From positions 9,735,113 through 9,799,112 of the forward strand of contig NC_087081.1 of assembly GCF_026151205.1 (NCBI RefSeq): a DNA stretch of 64,000 nt. Direction: 5' to 3'. The position numbers and the translations under genes are program-made. Every line of letters starts with the position of its first letter. Position 1 is the stretch's first letter. Source of the stretch: Bolinopsis microptera (taxonomy: Eukaryota; Ctenophora; Tentaculata; Lobata; Bolinopsidae). Shown here in pieces: positions 1 to 15,914 of this stretch. The notes beneath the pieces are model-generated. The model was not told the origin of the DNA. It saw nothing but the letters and a program-made list of their open reading frames with translations, and ran no database searches.

Positions 1-2
1 AA

Positions 3-35
3 AACTTGACGGACTCTGTACACCTAACAACGTAA
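3..35 (+). CDS. C-terminal end of a class A GPCR paralog (cut by window edge)
   Basis: The first bases read N-L-T-D-S-V-H-L-T-T-stop. This aligns with the last residues of the receptor ending at 4336 (N-L-T-K-F-T-Q-L-T-T) and with the L-T-T end of the receptor at 6413. The bases around the stop (ACGTAAGT) are the same in all three. I infer that a third plus-strand member of the receptor cluster lies just left of the window. Only ten codons are visible, so nothing can be said about its membrane core. Confidence 0.7.
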   Translation, partial: NLTDSVHLTT

Positions 36-1217
36 GTTTTTTTAAATTGAAACGTATAAGAAAATTATTAACAAGGTTAAGGGGGTGAGGGGGGGTTCAG
101 TCTGAAATTTTTGTAAAACTTGATTCTGACATAGCAGTCGACCAACAAACTAGGACCGTACCCGTGACCAAACTTTTTTGGGGTCCCGGACCAATTAATC
201 ATTTTAACATGCTGCATGCTCAAAATCCAAAATATTTATATTTTGTCATTCGCAACGTTATTCGCAACTTTAAGTTGTAAGTTGGATTAGATAGATGTCA
301 TATTTACAGTGCGAAATGCTTATTATATCATTTAAGGTCACTCAAAGTCAAACATCCCTGGTTTCTTATTTTTTTTTCTTCCATTCACACCCTTTTGTGA
401 AAACAAAAAAGTAATAGTGAAAGATTACGAATACGAACGGATGTTTTTGCATAAAAACGTGGATTTTGGAGATTGCGGTACGTAGGTACAAGGTATATCG
501 TCTGTCCTTCTGTCCGTTACCATGACAACTAGATAACTGGACGCGCGCAGCTTGCAAGGGTTGCTTGCGGAGATGTGATGTATAGCCTGTAGTCAGTGTA
601 TGCGCGGCGTCAGTGTATTTTAATGTATTAGGCAATAAGCCCAATTTGCATGTGCAATGTAATGTGACACGTGTAGTTTAATGTACTGATGTGTACAATC
701 ATAAAACATGAGTATAGTGATCACTTTCAACTTTTTTTCTTACAAGTTTTTAAAGTTAAAATAAATAAAATTTATAAATCAGCTCATTTCATAACATGAA
801 CATATGAACACTATGTTTTAAATAGGGAAACACTTGTGATTAAATTCATGATTGCCGTAGTTAACTTAATTTGTAATTGTAATTTATTTTAACTTTAAAA
901 ACTTGTAACTTTAAAAACTTGTAAGAAAAAAACTTGTAAAAAAAAATATATTAGAGCTTGTAGTTGTAGTGCAGAGAATGTGGAATGGAAATCTAGCGTC
1001 CGCAACAACGAAACAACGGGCGCAATTCTTGTTATAAAAAAGGTACCGTGAAAAATAGTTTCGTATAATAGTTATTACATGCAGCTAGCAGTAGCAGTAG
1101 CGCACAAGAATTGGCGTGCAGCAGGTAAGATAATTACGGCTCGTCGGCTTGCCCAGTATTTCTATAGCATTTTTACAATATATTTTACAAAGTAGTAGAC
1201 GGTCTGACAGGGATATA

Positions 1218-1350
1218 TTAGTGCTTTTCATTCAAACAAGTAAAAACAAATCCTTTTTGTCATGCTTCCAGGGTTTGGACTGGAATTGCCCGCTTAAAGA
1301 ACTTCCATCGCGTTACATTACATAATTTTCTGAAACATATATTACATTTA
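1218..1350 (+). repeat. Dispersed repeat family R1, copy A
   Basis: This segment (cattcaaacaag, cagggtttggac, gcccgcttaaa, cgttacattacat) recurs at about 7925-8060, and on the minus strand at 18830-18925 plus 22734-22805, where the second giant foldback element splits it. Type unknown; no coding content. Confidence 0.65.
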
Positions 1351-1725
1351 CAATAAATTATGCGATATCATAACATTACAATCAACAAAATAAATTTAAT
1401 CACAGAATCTCAAACACAAATAATCGTAAATTAAACACAAAAAACAAATTAAACAAGCAATAAATGAATATACAAATGCGCATCTTTTGACAACTTACTC
1501 CTTCATAAAATTAATTTTTGACAAATCAATACAAATTAATCACAAATACTAGAATAATTAATAGGTATTAGGTAACTTATATAATTGAAAAACGATATAT
1601 ATGTCCATACAAATTACAAAATAATATTAGGTGATTGAAACATTTCAATAAATTCATCATAAATATCACTACCATATTTACCCCAAATATTTAATCTTGA
1701 TTTATAAAACTTGACAAATATGATG

Positions 1726-2087
1726 ATAAATCACTCTACACTCGACTGTCACGTGACTTTTTCAACCCGTTCTCTAGCTGATCCTGAACGACTATTCGAA
1801 ACCTCATCTAATCCCAACCCTAACCCTAACCCAATCCTTAACAAAAGCATATGCTGAAACCCTAACCCTAACGAGAAATTAGACTTCCTTATACGGTCAT
1901 ATAACGTGATCGAGACAGTTTTTCGCCAATATCTCGTCCGCGTCGCGCATCAGGGAAGCATTTTAACCCTATGTTGTTGGGGTGATTCGGAATCAGCGTC
2001 CGAAAATACATCGATTGAAGTTGGTTTCAACTGTCGGGGGCCCTTTTAGAACAATCTCGAAGATCGACTGTAGAGTGATTTAGCACG
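1726..2087. mobile_element. MITE-like repeat family M1, copy A
   Basis: The ends match as an inverted repeat: TAAATCACTCTACACTCGA on the left, and its complement with one change (TCGACTGTAGAGTGATTTA) on the right. A diverged second copy lies at about 16215-16550, and a fragment of the right half at about 34480-34560. Both main copies share a CACGTGACT near the left end, short CCCTAA tracts and a GGTGATTC.GAATCAG motif. No coding capacity. I infer a non-autonomous DNA transposon. Confidence 0.6.
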
Positions 2088-2447
2088 CTCGCTCTGACAG
2101 TCCTACTCCTAGTCTGTGTATAATTGCTATTTATAATATTGCTGATGCTCTGGTATTTGTTTACCACGTGTTTTGAGTAAGTATAAACAACATGTACCGT
2201 GAGCGCCCGAAATATATTTTACCGGAGAAGTTATAACAATCGATTCCCGCCCTCCCTATTCTTTAAATATTAGTATATTCTTTTGTGTTTTCAGTTTTAT
2301 TTAAAGCAATCCAGCTCGGGGTTCAATTGCCATCGGGTTTCGTGCAAGTCAAAAATCACTGATTAATTTTACAGGTTATATTTTAGTTTGTCGTGTGCTC
2401 AATATATTATCTTTGTATGGTTGTATCGGATTGTTTTTGTTATCAGG

Positions 2448-2988
2448 GGGAAGTTGGTCGTTTAGCTCCGGACAGTCTATGCAACGTCTATGCAACGTCC
2501 GTGCAACAACAAAAGAACCGTCTATGCAACGTCTATGCAACGTCCCTGCACAATGAACACTCTATGCACACTCCCTGCACGGTCAGTCTATGCAACGTCT
2601 ATGCAACGTCTATGCAACGTCCCTGCACAGTACCATATGAACACCGGCTACTAGCCGGCTACTAGCCGGCTAGTAGCCACTTTTGTAATAACAGCTCCTC
2701 AACTTCACATTACCAACCGGCTACTAACCGGCACTTGAAAAGTGGTCACTAGCCGGCTACTAACCGGCTACTAACCGGCTAGTAACCACCAAGTGGCTAC
2801 TAACCGGCTACTAACCGGTCACTAGCCGGCTCTAAAGCAGACCTATTAGTAGCCGGTGCAGGGAGTGTGCATAGAGTGTTCATTGTGCAGGGACGTTGCA
2901 TAGACGTTGCATAGACGGTTCTTTTGTTGTTGCATGGACGTTGCATAGACGTTGCATAGACTGTCCGGAGCTAAACGACCAAGTTGCC
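2448..2988. mobile_element. Foldback element FB1 with minisatellite arms
   Basis: A 541-bp element flanked by the exact 8-bp duplication TTATCAGG (2440-2447 and 2989-2996). Terminal inverted repeats contain TTGGTCGTTTAGCTCCGGAC and continue into arrays of GTCTATGCAAC-type units on the left (2478-2630) and their complement on the right (2850-2960). The core is built of CCGGCTACTAG-type repeats. An 8-bp duplication is typical of hAT elements, but no transposase is present, so the superfamily is an inference. Short open frames here are products of the repeats. Confidence 0.8.
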
Positions 2989-3277
2989 TTATCAGGTTTC
3001 TATATAAGAGTATATAATTGTGTTGCATTGAAATCATTTTAGTTAGTCTTAACAACTAGGCACTTAACGATGGATAATTTTTATAAAAGCCTCATTTTTT
3101 TGTTTCATGATCTCAAAATTGGAAATGATGTTGAAATGACTAAATAACGGTCAACACTCAACGACTTATATTACTACTAGTACGAATACGATCATATTAA
3201 AAACAACGTTAACCTCTGTGTTTCTTCAGGTTTTTGAAACTATTTCAACTTACAAAATTATTATACATAATGCTAAC

Positions 3278-4336
3278 ATGAATATTGATCCACAATCAAA
3301 GGCTACGAGTATGACAAACGGTTCTGATGTGTGCTTCCCGCTTCTCTCAGTCTCCGAGGAATCTTACTGGGAATGTTTCTACGTTCGAAACTTGAAGACT
3401 TCTGACCAGGTTCTTGGGTCAGTTATCATTTTTTGCAGTGTGATGGGACTCTTGGGAAACATTTTGGCATTTTGTTACTTCTGGAGGGGGAGACGCAAGA
3501 CTATTCCGGACCTTCTGTATTTTGCTATATCAGCCACAGATATCCTTTCCGTTTCTTTATTTTCTCTAGTTGCAATATCCTTGTTAAATGATCGAAAACC
3601 AATGCTCTTCGACAATAAAGTGTTCTGCACTGTATCGTCATCGGTTATTATGTTCACTGCAAGGATGTCAATGTTTTTAGCAATGTTGATATGTATAACT
3701 CGCACCATCGCGATGAAATACCCCTTCTGTCACATAAAGCGATCTTGGTTGATCGGAGCTATATCTGGGTATGCCGGGTATATGATGGTAATTTACTTGA
3801 TTTACCTCCCTCAGAAGTGGCATTACGCAGAATACTATAAACAAATGTCTTCATGTCTTTTTGTCATCTTGAATTTTCACTATGTACCTGTATTTGCTGC
3901 TTATTTTGGAGCAATTTCCCTCGTTTTAGAACTCACGTTGCCATCATTGGTGACTTTTGTCTGCTTTTGTATCAGTGCCTTTGTTTTAATGACTCGGCCA
4001 GCAGTTGGTAACGAAGACGAACAGAAATTTCGCCGGGTATCAGTCACAATCGCCATATTCACGGCTGTTTTTCTGATGTGTAATATACCATGTTTCTTTT
4101 CTCTGATGTGGGACATTCTCGCTGAGCTCGGGTTTCTACCACTTAAGTATGACGAATTATTGTCGGGTGATCGTGAATATTTGATGTACTATTGCCAACT
4201 AATGATGATGTTCTTCCCGGTATTTCTTAACGCTGCAATCAACCCACTGCTTTACTTGCTGAGGATGCGGAGGTACCAGAACTGGATTCGCCAAACTTTT
4301 AAAAACCTGACGAAATTTACACAACTAACGACGTAA
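3278..4336 (+). CDS. Class A (rhodopsin-like) GPCR, 352 aa
   Basis: Seven-helix plasma-membrane receptor; ligand unknown. Numbered from the ATG at 3278: TM1 GN at 60-61; TM2 S-A-T-D with D88 at the conserved 2.50 position; C117 before TM3 and C193 in the second extracellular loop as the likely disulfide pair; R142 exactly 25 residues after C117, as in class A; W157 in TM4; P222 in TM5; P271 in TM6; NPLLY (322-326) in TM7. Two canonical motifs are altered: DRY reads T-R-T, and the TM6 CWxP reads C-N-I-P. An N-glycosylation site N-G-S is near the N terminus. The C tail is short. The reading frame is open upstream to 3218 but begins there with GTG, and cttcag at 3224-3229 looks like a splice acceptor, so an upstream non-coding exon is likely. 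A second ATG is at 3311. It is very similar to the receptor at 5403. Confidence 0.9.
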   Translation: MNIDPQSKATSMTNGSDVCFPLLSVSEESYWECFYVRNLKTSDQVLGSVIIFCSVMGLLGNILAFCYFWRGRRKTIPDLLYFAISATDILSVSLFSLVAISLLNDRKPMLFDNKVFCTVSSSVIMFTARMSMFLAMLICITRTIAMKYPFCHIKRSWLIGAISGYAGYMMVIYLIYLPQKWHYAEYYKQMSSCLFVILNFHYVPVFAAYFGAISLVLELTLPSLVTFVCFCISAFVLMTRPAVGNEDEQKFRRVSVTIAIFTAVFLMCNIPCFFSLMWDILAELGFLPLKYDELLSGDREYLMYYCQLMMMFFPVFLNAAINPLLYLLRMRRYQNWIRQTFKNLTKFTQLTT

Positions 4337-5402
4337 GTTTTACAAAATTTAAAATCTTACAAAAACTATTAACAAAGTTAAATTATAATGTAATATTATA
4401 ATTTATATATAACAATGTTCACTATTGAATGTTGATTCTAATTTCAATGCTAACTTACTGAAATTGTACAACACCACAAAATTACTAGTATATTGTAATT
4501 GTAATTAATTGGGTGATCATTTGATAGTGTGATACCACACTCTGATTGGGTTTCCTAATCCTACACGATTTCCATAATGCAGTTCTACTTCTAGTGTCAA
4601 CCTAATCACCTGATACCACGTTATTAACAAACCCATCATGCTTGATATCTCGGTTATCTTTGTAACAAGAAATTGTATCATTTCAGGGAAAAAATGTAAT
4701 TTTAATGGCGAAACACAATACAATTTAGTTTGATTCGAACTAAATATTTAAAAAAGTTTTAAAAATGTGAAAATGGACCTTCATTGCATTGAAAAAAATG
4801 AAAACGATTATTATTTGGTACTCGGATGAGTGGTGATGGCAAAGCATATCAGAAATACTTATCTCAATCGTGAACTCAGCGACTAAGAAATAAGCTTTTT
4901 TAAATAAGTTTTTTATACCATGCACTTTTCCTTTCCCTGGAGTAGCCCGATATGAAGAGGATTTTTATACTGCATCTTTTATCTTTTAGTCTGTCTCTAT
5001 TCTTACCCGTGCAGCAACATTGCCCTGAATAGTTATGGTTCACATAAAATTCCTTTAAAAGCTCTACAGAATGCAGATTTACTCCACCCACCTGGCTTTT
5101 ATTCACAAATTAGTTGATTCATTCAACTCTCAAGTAAAATATTTAAAATATTTATAATACAGTGAGGCTTAGGTATAATTTACTTTGTGCCATAAGGCGG
5201 TCAAAATTTGATTACTCTCACTGTTTTTGTGTCTTTCACGTGCTCCTGGAATGTGGATGACACTACGGTTTACTCATACTCTTCTCATTCTCTGGTTGCC
5301 ATGTAATGTTTTTTCATTATCACATGGCAATCATTCTACAACTCGAATCAGTTCCAAAAATTCTTCCTGTCTTGCTTCATCTAAATATTGGAAATATTTC
5401 TA
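4337..5402. other. Spacer between the two GPCR genes
   Basis: About 1.07 kb, AT-rich. GTAAGT directly overlaps the stop of the upstream receptor, so part of this may be intron rather than spacer. No other exon or repeat was recognised. Confidence 0.5.
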
Positions 5403-6413
5403 ATGGGGGTTCACCCTCGTCGTTTTTTCGGGAACGTCTCCTGGGAATATCACTACGCTGAGAATTTAGGAATTCAGACTTCCGACCGGATTCTTGCATC
5501 TGTTATCATTTTTTGCAGTGTGGTCGGAACTTTGGGGAACATTTCTGCACTTTGTTACTTCTGGACAAAAAGGTGTAAAACAGTTCCGAACCTTCTATAT
5601 CTTGCTATATCAGCAACAGATGTCATTTCCGTTTCTTTATTTCCTCTATCTACAATATCACTGCTAAATGATCGAAAACGAATGCTCTTCAATAACGAAG
5701 GGTTTTGCACTGCATGGTCATCGGTTATAACATTCACTGCTAGAATGTCAATGTTTTTAGCGATGATGATATGTATAACTCGCACAATCGTGATGAAGTA
5801 CCCCTTCTGTCATATAAAGCGATCTTGGTTGATTGGAGCTATTTTTGGGTATGCCGGGTATATGTTGGTATTTTACTTGATTTACCTCCCTCAGAAGTGG
5901 CATTATGGAGGATACTCGTATCAACTGTCTTCTTGTCTTCTTGTCACCTTGAATTTTCGCAGTGGAGTACCCGTATTTGCTGCTTATTTTGGAGCAGTTT
6001 CTTTTGTTTTAGAACTCCTTTTGCCATCTGTGATCACTTTTGTGTGCTTTTTTGTCGGTACGTTGGTTCTAATGGCTCGGCCAGATGTTAGTAACGGAGA
6101 AGATTTTCGCAGGGTATCGGTCTCAATCAGTATTTTTACTGCAGTGTTTCTGATGTGTAATCTGCCTTGTTCCCTTTATGTGATATGGGATTACCTCGGC
6201 TTGCTGAATATCCTACCACTTGCGGCGGAAGTACTTGTCAAAGATCGTAGATATTTATTCTACTATTCCCAACTCATGTTCCAGTATTTCCCAGTATTTC
6301 TGAATGCTACAATAAACCCACTGATTTACTTGCTGAGGATGCGTGGGTATCAGAACTGGGTTTGTCAAACTCTTAGAAGCCCACTAGGGAACTGTGACAA
6401 TCTCACAACGTAA
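5403..6413 (+). CDS. Class A GPCR, paralog of the gene at 3278, 336 aa
   Basis: Seven-helix receptor. The frame is open upstream to 5388 with a TTG; I chose the first in-frame ATG at 5403. Long blocks match the neighbour, such as F-T-A-R-M-S-M-F-L-A-M around TM3 and I-T-R-T-I-V-M-K-Y-P-F at its end. It shares the odd T-R-T in place of DRY and C-N-L-P in place of CWxP, and keeps the TM1 GN, TM2 S-A-T-D and TM7 NPLIY. An N-V-S glycosylation site lies near the N terminus. Same strand, 1.07 kb downstream of its paralog: a local tandem duplication. It ends L-T-T, stop, again within ACGTAAGT. Confidence 0.9.
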   Translation: MGVHPRRFFGNVSWEYHYAENLGIQTSDRILASVIIFCSVVGTLGNISALCYFWTKRCKTVPNLLYLAISATDVISVSLFPLSTISLLNDRKRMLFNNEGFCTAWSSVITFTARMSMFLAMMICITRTIVMKYPFCHIKRSWLIGAIFGYAGYMLVFYLIYLPQKWHYGGYSYQLSSCLLVTLNFRSGVPVFAAYFGAVSFVLELLLPSVITFVCFFVGTLVLMARPDVSNGEDFRRVSVSISIFTAVFLMCNLPCSLYVIWDYLGLLNILPLAAEVLVKDRRYLFYYSQLMFQYFPVFLNATINPLIYLLRMRGYQNWVCQTLRSPLGNCDNLTT

Positions 6414-6840
6414 GTGTTATCCTTACACCAACTAACATAATATCCAGATAATCAGATATGCGATTTAAAATTGGCGTCTATTTTGGGGTTTTGGCAAATT
6501 TCCAACAAAACTTTACTAACCGTGTCAGTTTTTGTTATGAACATTTTTGAAGCCTTTTCCAATTTCCTATCCCTCCATTTTAAGACTGCGTTACAGTTGA
6601 CTTTAGACTTTCGAACGTGGTTTTCTTTTGTGTAGATCTCAAAGTTGCATGAATGAACATAATGTAATGGGTTTACATTTCCTAACAGTTCCAAGTTTAC
6701 AGCAGTATTTTATTGCACTGCTGAATTCTGTTCGATATTATAATGTATGTACTATGTATACAAGTTTAGACTTTATTTTCAAACAACTTAAGGATTTCTA
6801 GATTACGATGTCTGGATGTGCTCCGAAGTAGCGTTAAATG

Positions 6841-6846
6841 AATAAA
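6841..6846 (+). promoter_or_regulatory. Candidate poly(A) signal AATAAA after the second GPCR
   Basis: First AATAAA on the plus strand after the stop at 6413, about 430 bases downstream. Plausible but unproven in AT-rich DNA. Confidence 0.35.
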
Positions 6847-7924
6847 AGTAAAATGAAACTAAGATACTTCCCAATTCACGAATTATCTGAGGTTGAATTC
6901 AAAATTTAATATCGCTCGATAACTGAGTTATAATAAATGTAATTAAATCCCGTTTGAAAATCGGATTAAATAACGGAAAGTGTAAATGTTTAGCTGCATC
7001 GTATTAGATGTAGTACTATTACTATAGTGACTACGTTGTCAGGCGTTGATCGTTTGTGTGATTTGATGTGTTTGTAACTGGCTTGGGGGCCCTGATTGTG
7101 TCTGTATTTAAAAATTGTAAAGGAAAGCAGAACTGGATTAAAAGTTTCTTGTTAGTTGCGGTTCATAAACCAAACGTTATTTATCCTTATTATTTTATTA
7201 TGATACTATATTTTCTAGTATTTTTACTCTACAAATAATTAGAAAGGATTATCACAAATTGAATTTTTTATTGTAAATGTCTCAGAAAACTCAATTCCAC
7301 TAATTCGCATACCTACAATAAACACTCAACAAAGCTATCACTACAACCTTGAAAATAAATACTGTATAACACAGCTGCACAGCTGCACAGTACACTACCT
7401 ATATAGCTATACTATAAGACGTATAATTACTAAGTTACTACAACACCTTTAAGTATAATTACTGGATATCAACGAATCGCTAATCGCTCGTACCCTATAC
7501 CTGGACTCTCATATGCAGCGTTCCAACTGTATAATAATACCCGGCTAATCGGGCTAACTTTTAGCTTTTCAACGCGTAATAACAACTAACACCAGATATT
7601 TCAGGCGGACATCAACAGCAGAACAACAGAATTATGGACCCATAAGTACAGTGAGTATACATTGTGAAGTTCATGTTATTTCCTGTGCTTTGTGTTGAGT
7701 TTCACTGCTGTTTTGTGGTGCTGTTGTAGTGACTTTTGTTTCTGTATTGTGTACAGCTTTATATTATATTAGTGTATTCCGTTTTTAAATAACAGGTTGT
7801 ATTATACTAGTAGCTGTAGTAGTGTATTATACTTGCTCTGTAGATTTGCTGACGTGTGGTTATAGTTACGAGTGATTATCATTATTATTATGATATTAAT
7901 ATGATAGTAATATGATATTAATAT

Positions 7925-8060
7925 TAATGCTTTTCAAACAAAGTTACAACGAATTCTTTATGTAGTGCATCCTGGGTTTGGGCAGGACATGCCCGTTTAA
8001 AATATTTCCATCACGTTACATTACATTATTCTCAAAAAATGTAAGAGATTTGCACTTGTA
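7925..8060 (+). repeat. Dispersed repeat family R1, copy B
   Basis: Matches copy A at 1218-1350 and the split copy around the second giant element, including cctgggtttgg, catgcccgttt and cacgttacattacat. Confidence 0.6.
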
Positions 8061-8303
8061 GTGTTTAAAACTAATTAAATATTAATGGCTAATTATCTTC
8101 TCCTCGTGGATAATTAGGTTTTGCCCGAGAAGAATACTCAATTTTTGTTATATATTTGGCTAAAGATTGATTGTTTATTGTTATAATAGTACCGTCCTAT
8201 AACATGGATAAAATATATTGAGTCACATTTTATAATTTATCATTTTTATGCATAATATATTACATTTTATGTCTGATCGCTATAATCACGCATTAGAATT
8301 AAC

Positions 8304-12291
<3,988 letters not shown>

Positions 12292-12299
12292 GAATTAAC

Positions 12300-13615
12300 T
12301 ACAGTTTTTGGTTTTTTCTTTATTTCGTCTCTATTTTTATTCTAAGTTATAATACATCAGCAGACCTTGACACGTAAGAGTTAAGACCTTGCGGTACAAA
12401 TATGATACGTATATATAAAGTAAGTTATTAAACGGCTTTAGATAACGAGTAAAAAGTCTCGGTCATCGCGGTGTGATTGTCACTTCATCGGTGTGACACC
12501 TTCGTTTACTGCACATTTAGTCGTCCATTTGCCGTTTAACCTCTCATGTTTAACCCTAAGTAAACTAATGTCACTAACTAATAACATGTTCACTGTACAT
12601 GTGGTGAATGCTGACCAAAGATCTGTTCTTGTGGTTTTTAAACATTTATTTAGGGCTATCGGCCCCCGTTAAGACCTTAAGAAATCAGATTCTTCGTCAG
12701 CTGAAACCATGCCACCGCTGTATAGCATTGTTTTGATAAATATTTTGGTATTCAGACATTCTCAATCGATTTCCTCATCTTTGACAGGAAGCCATTGGTA
12801 CTCTCAGTGGTACCAATAAATCGCCATCCTCGCGGTTTCCAGTATTTACTACCCGTAGAGACTTCTATCGGTTAAGCATTACTTTCCTTATCTTTCAAAT
12901 ATCACATGTCATGGAATAATGTGGAATGGGCCAGTGAGAATTATTTATGTGGAAACATAACATAATAACATTACCGCCATTAAATTTGCATCGCGGCTGC
13001 TGATTCATACTGATTTTGTAAGTAAAAGCATTTCTAAATTATAAGCGGTAGTGGAACCTACAAAAAGATAAAACAAAGATCTAAGATGTGTATATCAATT
13101 ATAACTGAACGTTTTCAACCAGTTGAAGGCATGACTGCCAAATATGATTGTTTCATCTTGTGGTTCTGTAAAGATATAACAAAGTAACAAGAGTTGTAAT
13201 TTATGATATAACATTTGCATTGACCCCCGTAAGGTAAATATCACAATTCTCTCCTTGTAACTCACTTCCTGCCAGGCTTACCCAGCTATATAGTACACAA
13301 GATTTCACAGGTATTGTCACGTGTTACAACAGCCAATTAAATCACCTCTCTGACATGGTCTGGCCAGTAAAAAGCGCCTGAAGTTGACTTAACCATCGCC
13401 GGAACAGCTGCCATTTCCGTCAGCCAATCTTAAAATCTCTTAATTGAAATTACAGGCACGGTAACTAATTAAAGTATGAATTTCCGGTCCAATTCAGCTA
13501 GATTCGTGAGCAGACACTTAATAAGATATAGTACGACAACACGTTTTATTTTTTATTTTGTTCCGTTTCTGAGTTCTTCTGTGTTAGAGAATATAATCCA
13601 TCAGAGAATATAACA
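12300..13615. other. Unassigned stretch upstream of the IQ gene
   Basis: About 1.3 kb with no exon, tandem array or inverted repeat that I can support. It may hold the promoter and 5' leader of the gene starting at 13616. Confidence 0.4.
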
Positions 13616-13639
13616 ATGACAAGCAATGACACAGAGGAG
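13616..13639 (+). CDS. Candidate first coding exon of the IQ-motif gene
   Basis: Reads M-T-S-N-D-T-E-E and ends GAG|GTGAGA, a strong splice donor in phase 0. The next coding exon (28711) opens K-N-M-T-D-E-E in phase 0, so the two join in frame. The link spans a 15-kb intron, and translation could instead start at the ATG inside exon 2 (28717). Support is donor quality, phase and the similar acidic composition only. Confidence 0.45.
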
Positions 13640-13734
13640 GTGAGAATTTTGAGTTTTCATCAAATCTAATTAATTATTCAACTATTTGATACAGTTTAAA
13701 TAACTTAAAACTTGCTTTTTGTGCATTTTATAGT

Positions 13735-13995
13735 TATGTAAAACGCAAACCGCATGGAGGCGCTGTAAAAGTGAAAAGTGTTTCGATTAGTTATTAAAAC
13801 TACTACCATTTTGGTAGCAGACAGCAGTGCAGGTCTATAAGTTATAGCGGTAATGCAGTGAAAGGAAATTTGATCGGATGGTAGCGGGTAACAGATTTAC
13901 TAAAATAGGAGTTAGAGGCGCCAATGGAGACAACTAATAAATAAATAAGGAAATAGCCAGCGAATATTTACGCTTATTACTTCTCGTCAGAGAAG
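13735..13995 (+). repeat. Direct repeat R2, copy A
   Basis: About 250 bases (cgcaaaccgcatggaggcgct to gcgaatatttacgcttatta) repeated with high identity at about 15915-16160. Contains accattttggtagcag, ttatagcggtaatgcagtg and aggcgccaatggaga. No coding sense, no clear inverted ends. A SINE or a solo end of a larger element are possibilities. Confidence 0.65.
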
Positions 13996-15123
13996 CATAT
14001 TAACCTAATGTCATAATATGGGGTTATCCGGTAACTCTGCTAAAGTTATCTCAAACACAAATCTCGAGCAGAAGTATTAATAAATTAGAAGCAGGTATTA
14101 AAAGAAGTGGTGAAGTGAGTTTAAGTAGACGTTTTCACACTTTATTGAGTTATATATAACTTTTATAAAATATATAATATATATAATATATGGCTGACTG
14201 GTATGTGTTGAGTAGGTAGTGTTAGGCTGCTCGGTTCATGAGCTTTCCAGCTGATGTATGGGCTTGTGTATCATTTGTTGCGTTTCTTGTTTACTAAGTT
14301 ACTAGTGGAAACTTTGGTATCGCGATTATATAGGTAACTTAGTAACTTTCGTGTTAGTTATAAAGTTTAGTTTAAACTTTACCTGCAAGTATTACCTTCC
14401 TAGTTCCTATAATTATCTTACTTATAATTCAGAGAATTATTTTTGTTTGTACAATGTTTGTACACTGTACGACCGCCCACGTGCAAATCAGACGAGAAAT
14501 AGGAAGTTGCGTAGTTACCATGGTAACGAGGATTGTTACACGCACGTGCACGTGCAATGATTGTTTTAACGTCATTTTGATCAGTTTTGTTGATATTACG
14601 CTGTGTTTATTACGAGCAAAATTTTAATTGGCTGTATGAGTATCTTCGGTTGTGTAGGATATTTTTTGACGCGATTTAAACTCACTAACAAAAATACCAT
14701 TAGCTTCCTCCCTGTGACCACGGGTTTTCTAGTGTGATTATAATGTCTTCTCCGTAACCTGTTGAATGAACAAAATTAAAATTAGTTCGTTTTATTTATA
14801 CTGAAATAGTCATGAAGAATGTTGAGGATCTTGATTCAATCTACTAAACAGAATAGTTATAAGAAATATTAACATAACAAAAGCAGCATCTGTATCTTAT
14901 ATAGCTGGATCAGAGACTTAGGATCCTTCTAGACCGCAGTTTTAACAAATCTTCCTTCCACAAACGATCAGTTTTGTACCATCCCATTATAGAATTTATT
15001 ACCAGATACATCAGCTTAAAACTTTAAAATCCAGTAGGTACACATGCTCCCACATGTCATGTTACTATAACTGTCCTTATAACTGCACATGAAGAGACTT
15101 CAGGAATCAGGATCCGTATTGGT

Positions 15124-15211
15124 CACGTGACACAAACTGACCAATAAGAAAGCAGTATTCTAGTCACGTGGCACAAACTAACCAATAAGAGAGCAGTGTT
15201 GTGACCACGTG
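15124..15211. promoter_or_regulatory. Three CACGTG boxes alternating with CCAAT boxes
   Basis: CACGTG occurs at 15124, 15165 and 15206, exactly 41 bp apart, with CCAATAAGA-type motifs between them (about 15141 and 15182). The tandem unit is about 41 bp. Known bHLH factors bind CACGTG and NF-Y binds CCAAT, so a promoter or enhancer is plausible. No adjacent exon is certain, so the target gene is unknown. Confidence 0.4.
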
Positions 15212-15914
15212 GCACACAGTGGCCCTTATACTGATGCACTATAGCTCACTGGTTCGCTGTGAGTCATGTTATACTGTTATAGAAGGTTATCTACCAGGAA
15301 ATGAAGTTTCAACAAACTAAGAGAAGAGGAGAGATGATCGGAGGAGTAGGCTTGGTATCCGTATTGTTCCAGTTGTAATTCTTATAGCTGCATAATGTGA
15401 TTCCTTCTTTGTATTATGAGCTATTATCTAGTTATATTTTCATTTTGGAATATACTAATATACTAATATACAATGTATACAGCTTAAGGACATAAACGGT
15501 GCATATAAGTACATTTCAAAGAGTACACTGACAGTCTCAGAGTTAAAACTATTGTAGACTCTGTTGTGTATAAACAATGTATATTATGTAAGCACACTGA
15601 ATGAAGATTATCATGTCGGAACATATCTTTACAGGTGATAAGTTAAAGCATAGCATCAAAATATATTGTGTTAAAAATGATGATTTTATTGAAAATGATT
15701 GATTTCAGTTTTTAAACATGCTTCTTCTTGAAAAATCAGCAAACGTGTCAAAGGTAATTTAGGTGATGCTGCTTAATGCTTAGATGGTAATCATAGTGTG
15801 ACATTTTGGATATTATATAAGCTCTGACAGATGAATTTATTTGTACGTTTCAGTAAACTTATTTCTCTTGAATTTTACGTTTCCCTTTGATTTATTTAAT
15901 CCTAGTGTTTTGCG

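Larger units (their letters stand above)
36..2439. other. Intergenic stretch with dispersed repeats, no gene seen
   Basis: About 2.4 kb between the truncated receptor and the first foldback element. Two parts belong to dispersed families described separately (about 1218-1350 and 1726-2087). Short CCCTAA runs occur at about 1808-1830 and 1860-1870. The rest is AT-rich with no long open frame and no exon I can support. Confidence 0.6.
6414..8295. other. 3' flank of the GPCR cluster, no gene seen
   Basis: AT-rich DNA with a short direct repeat (cagctgcacagctgcacag near 7371-7390) and an R1 repeat copy at about 7925-8060. No further receptor copy or exon was recognised. Confidence 0.5.
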
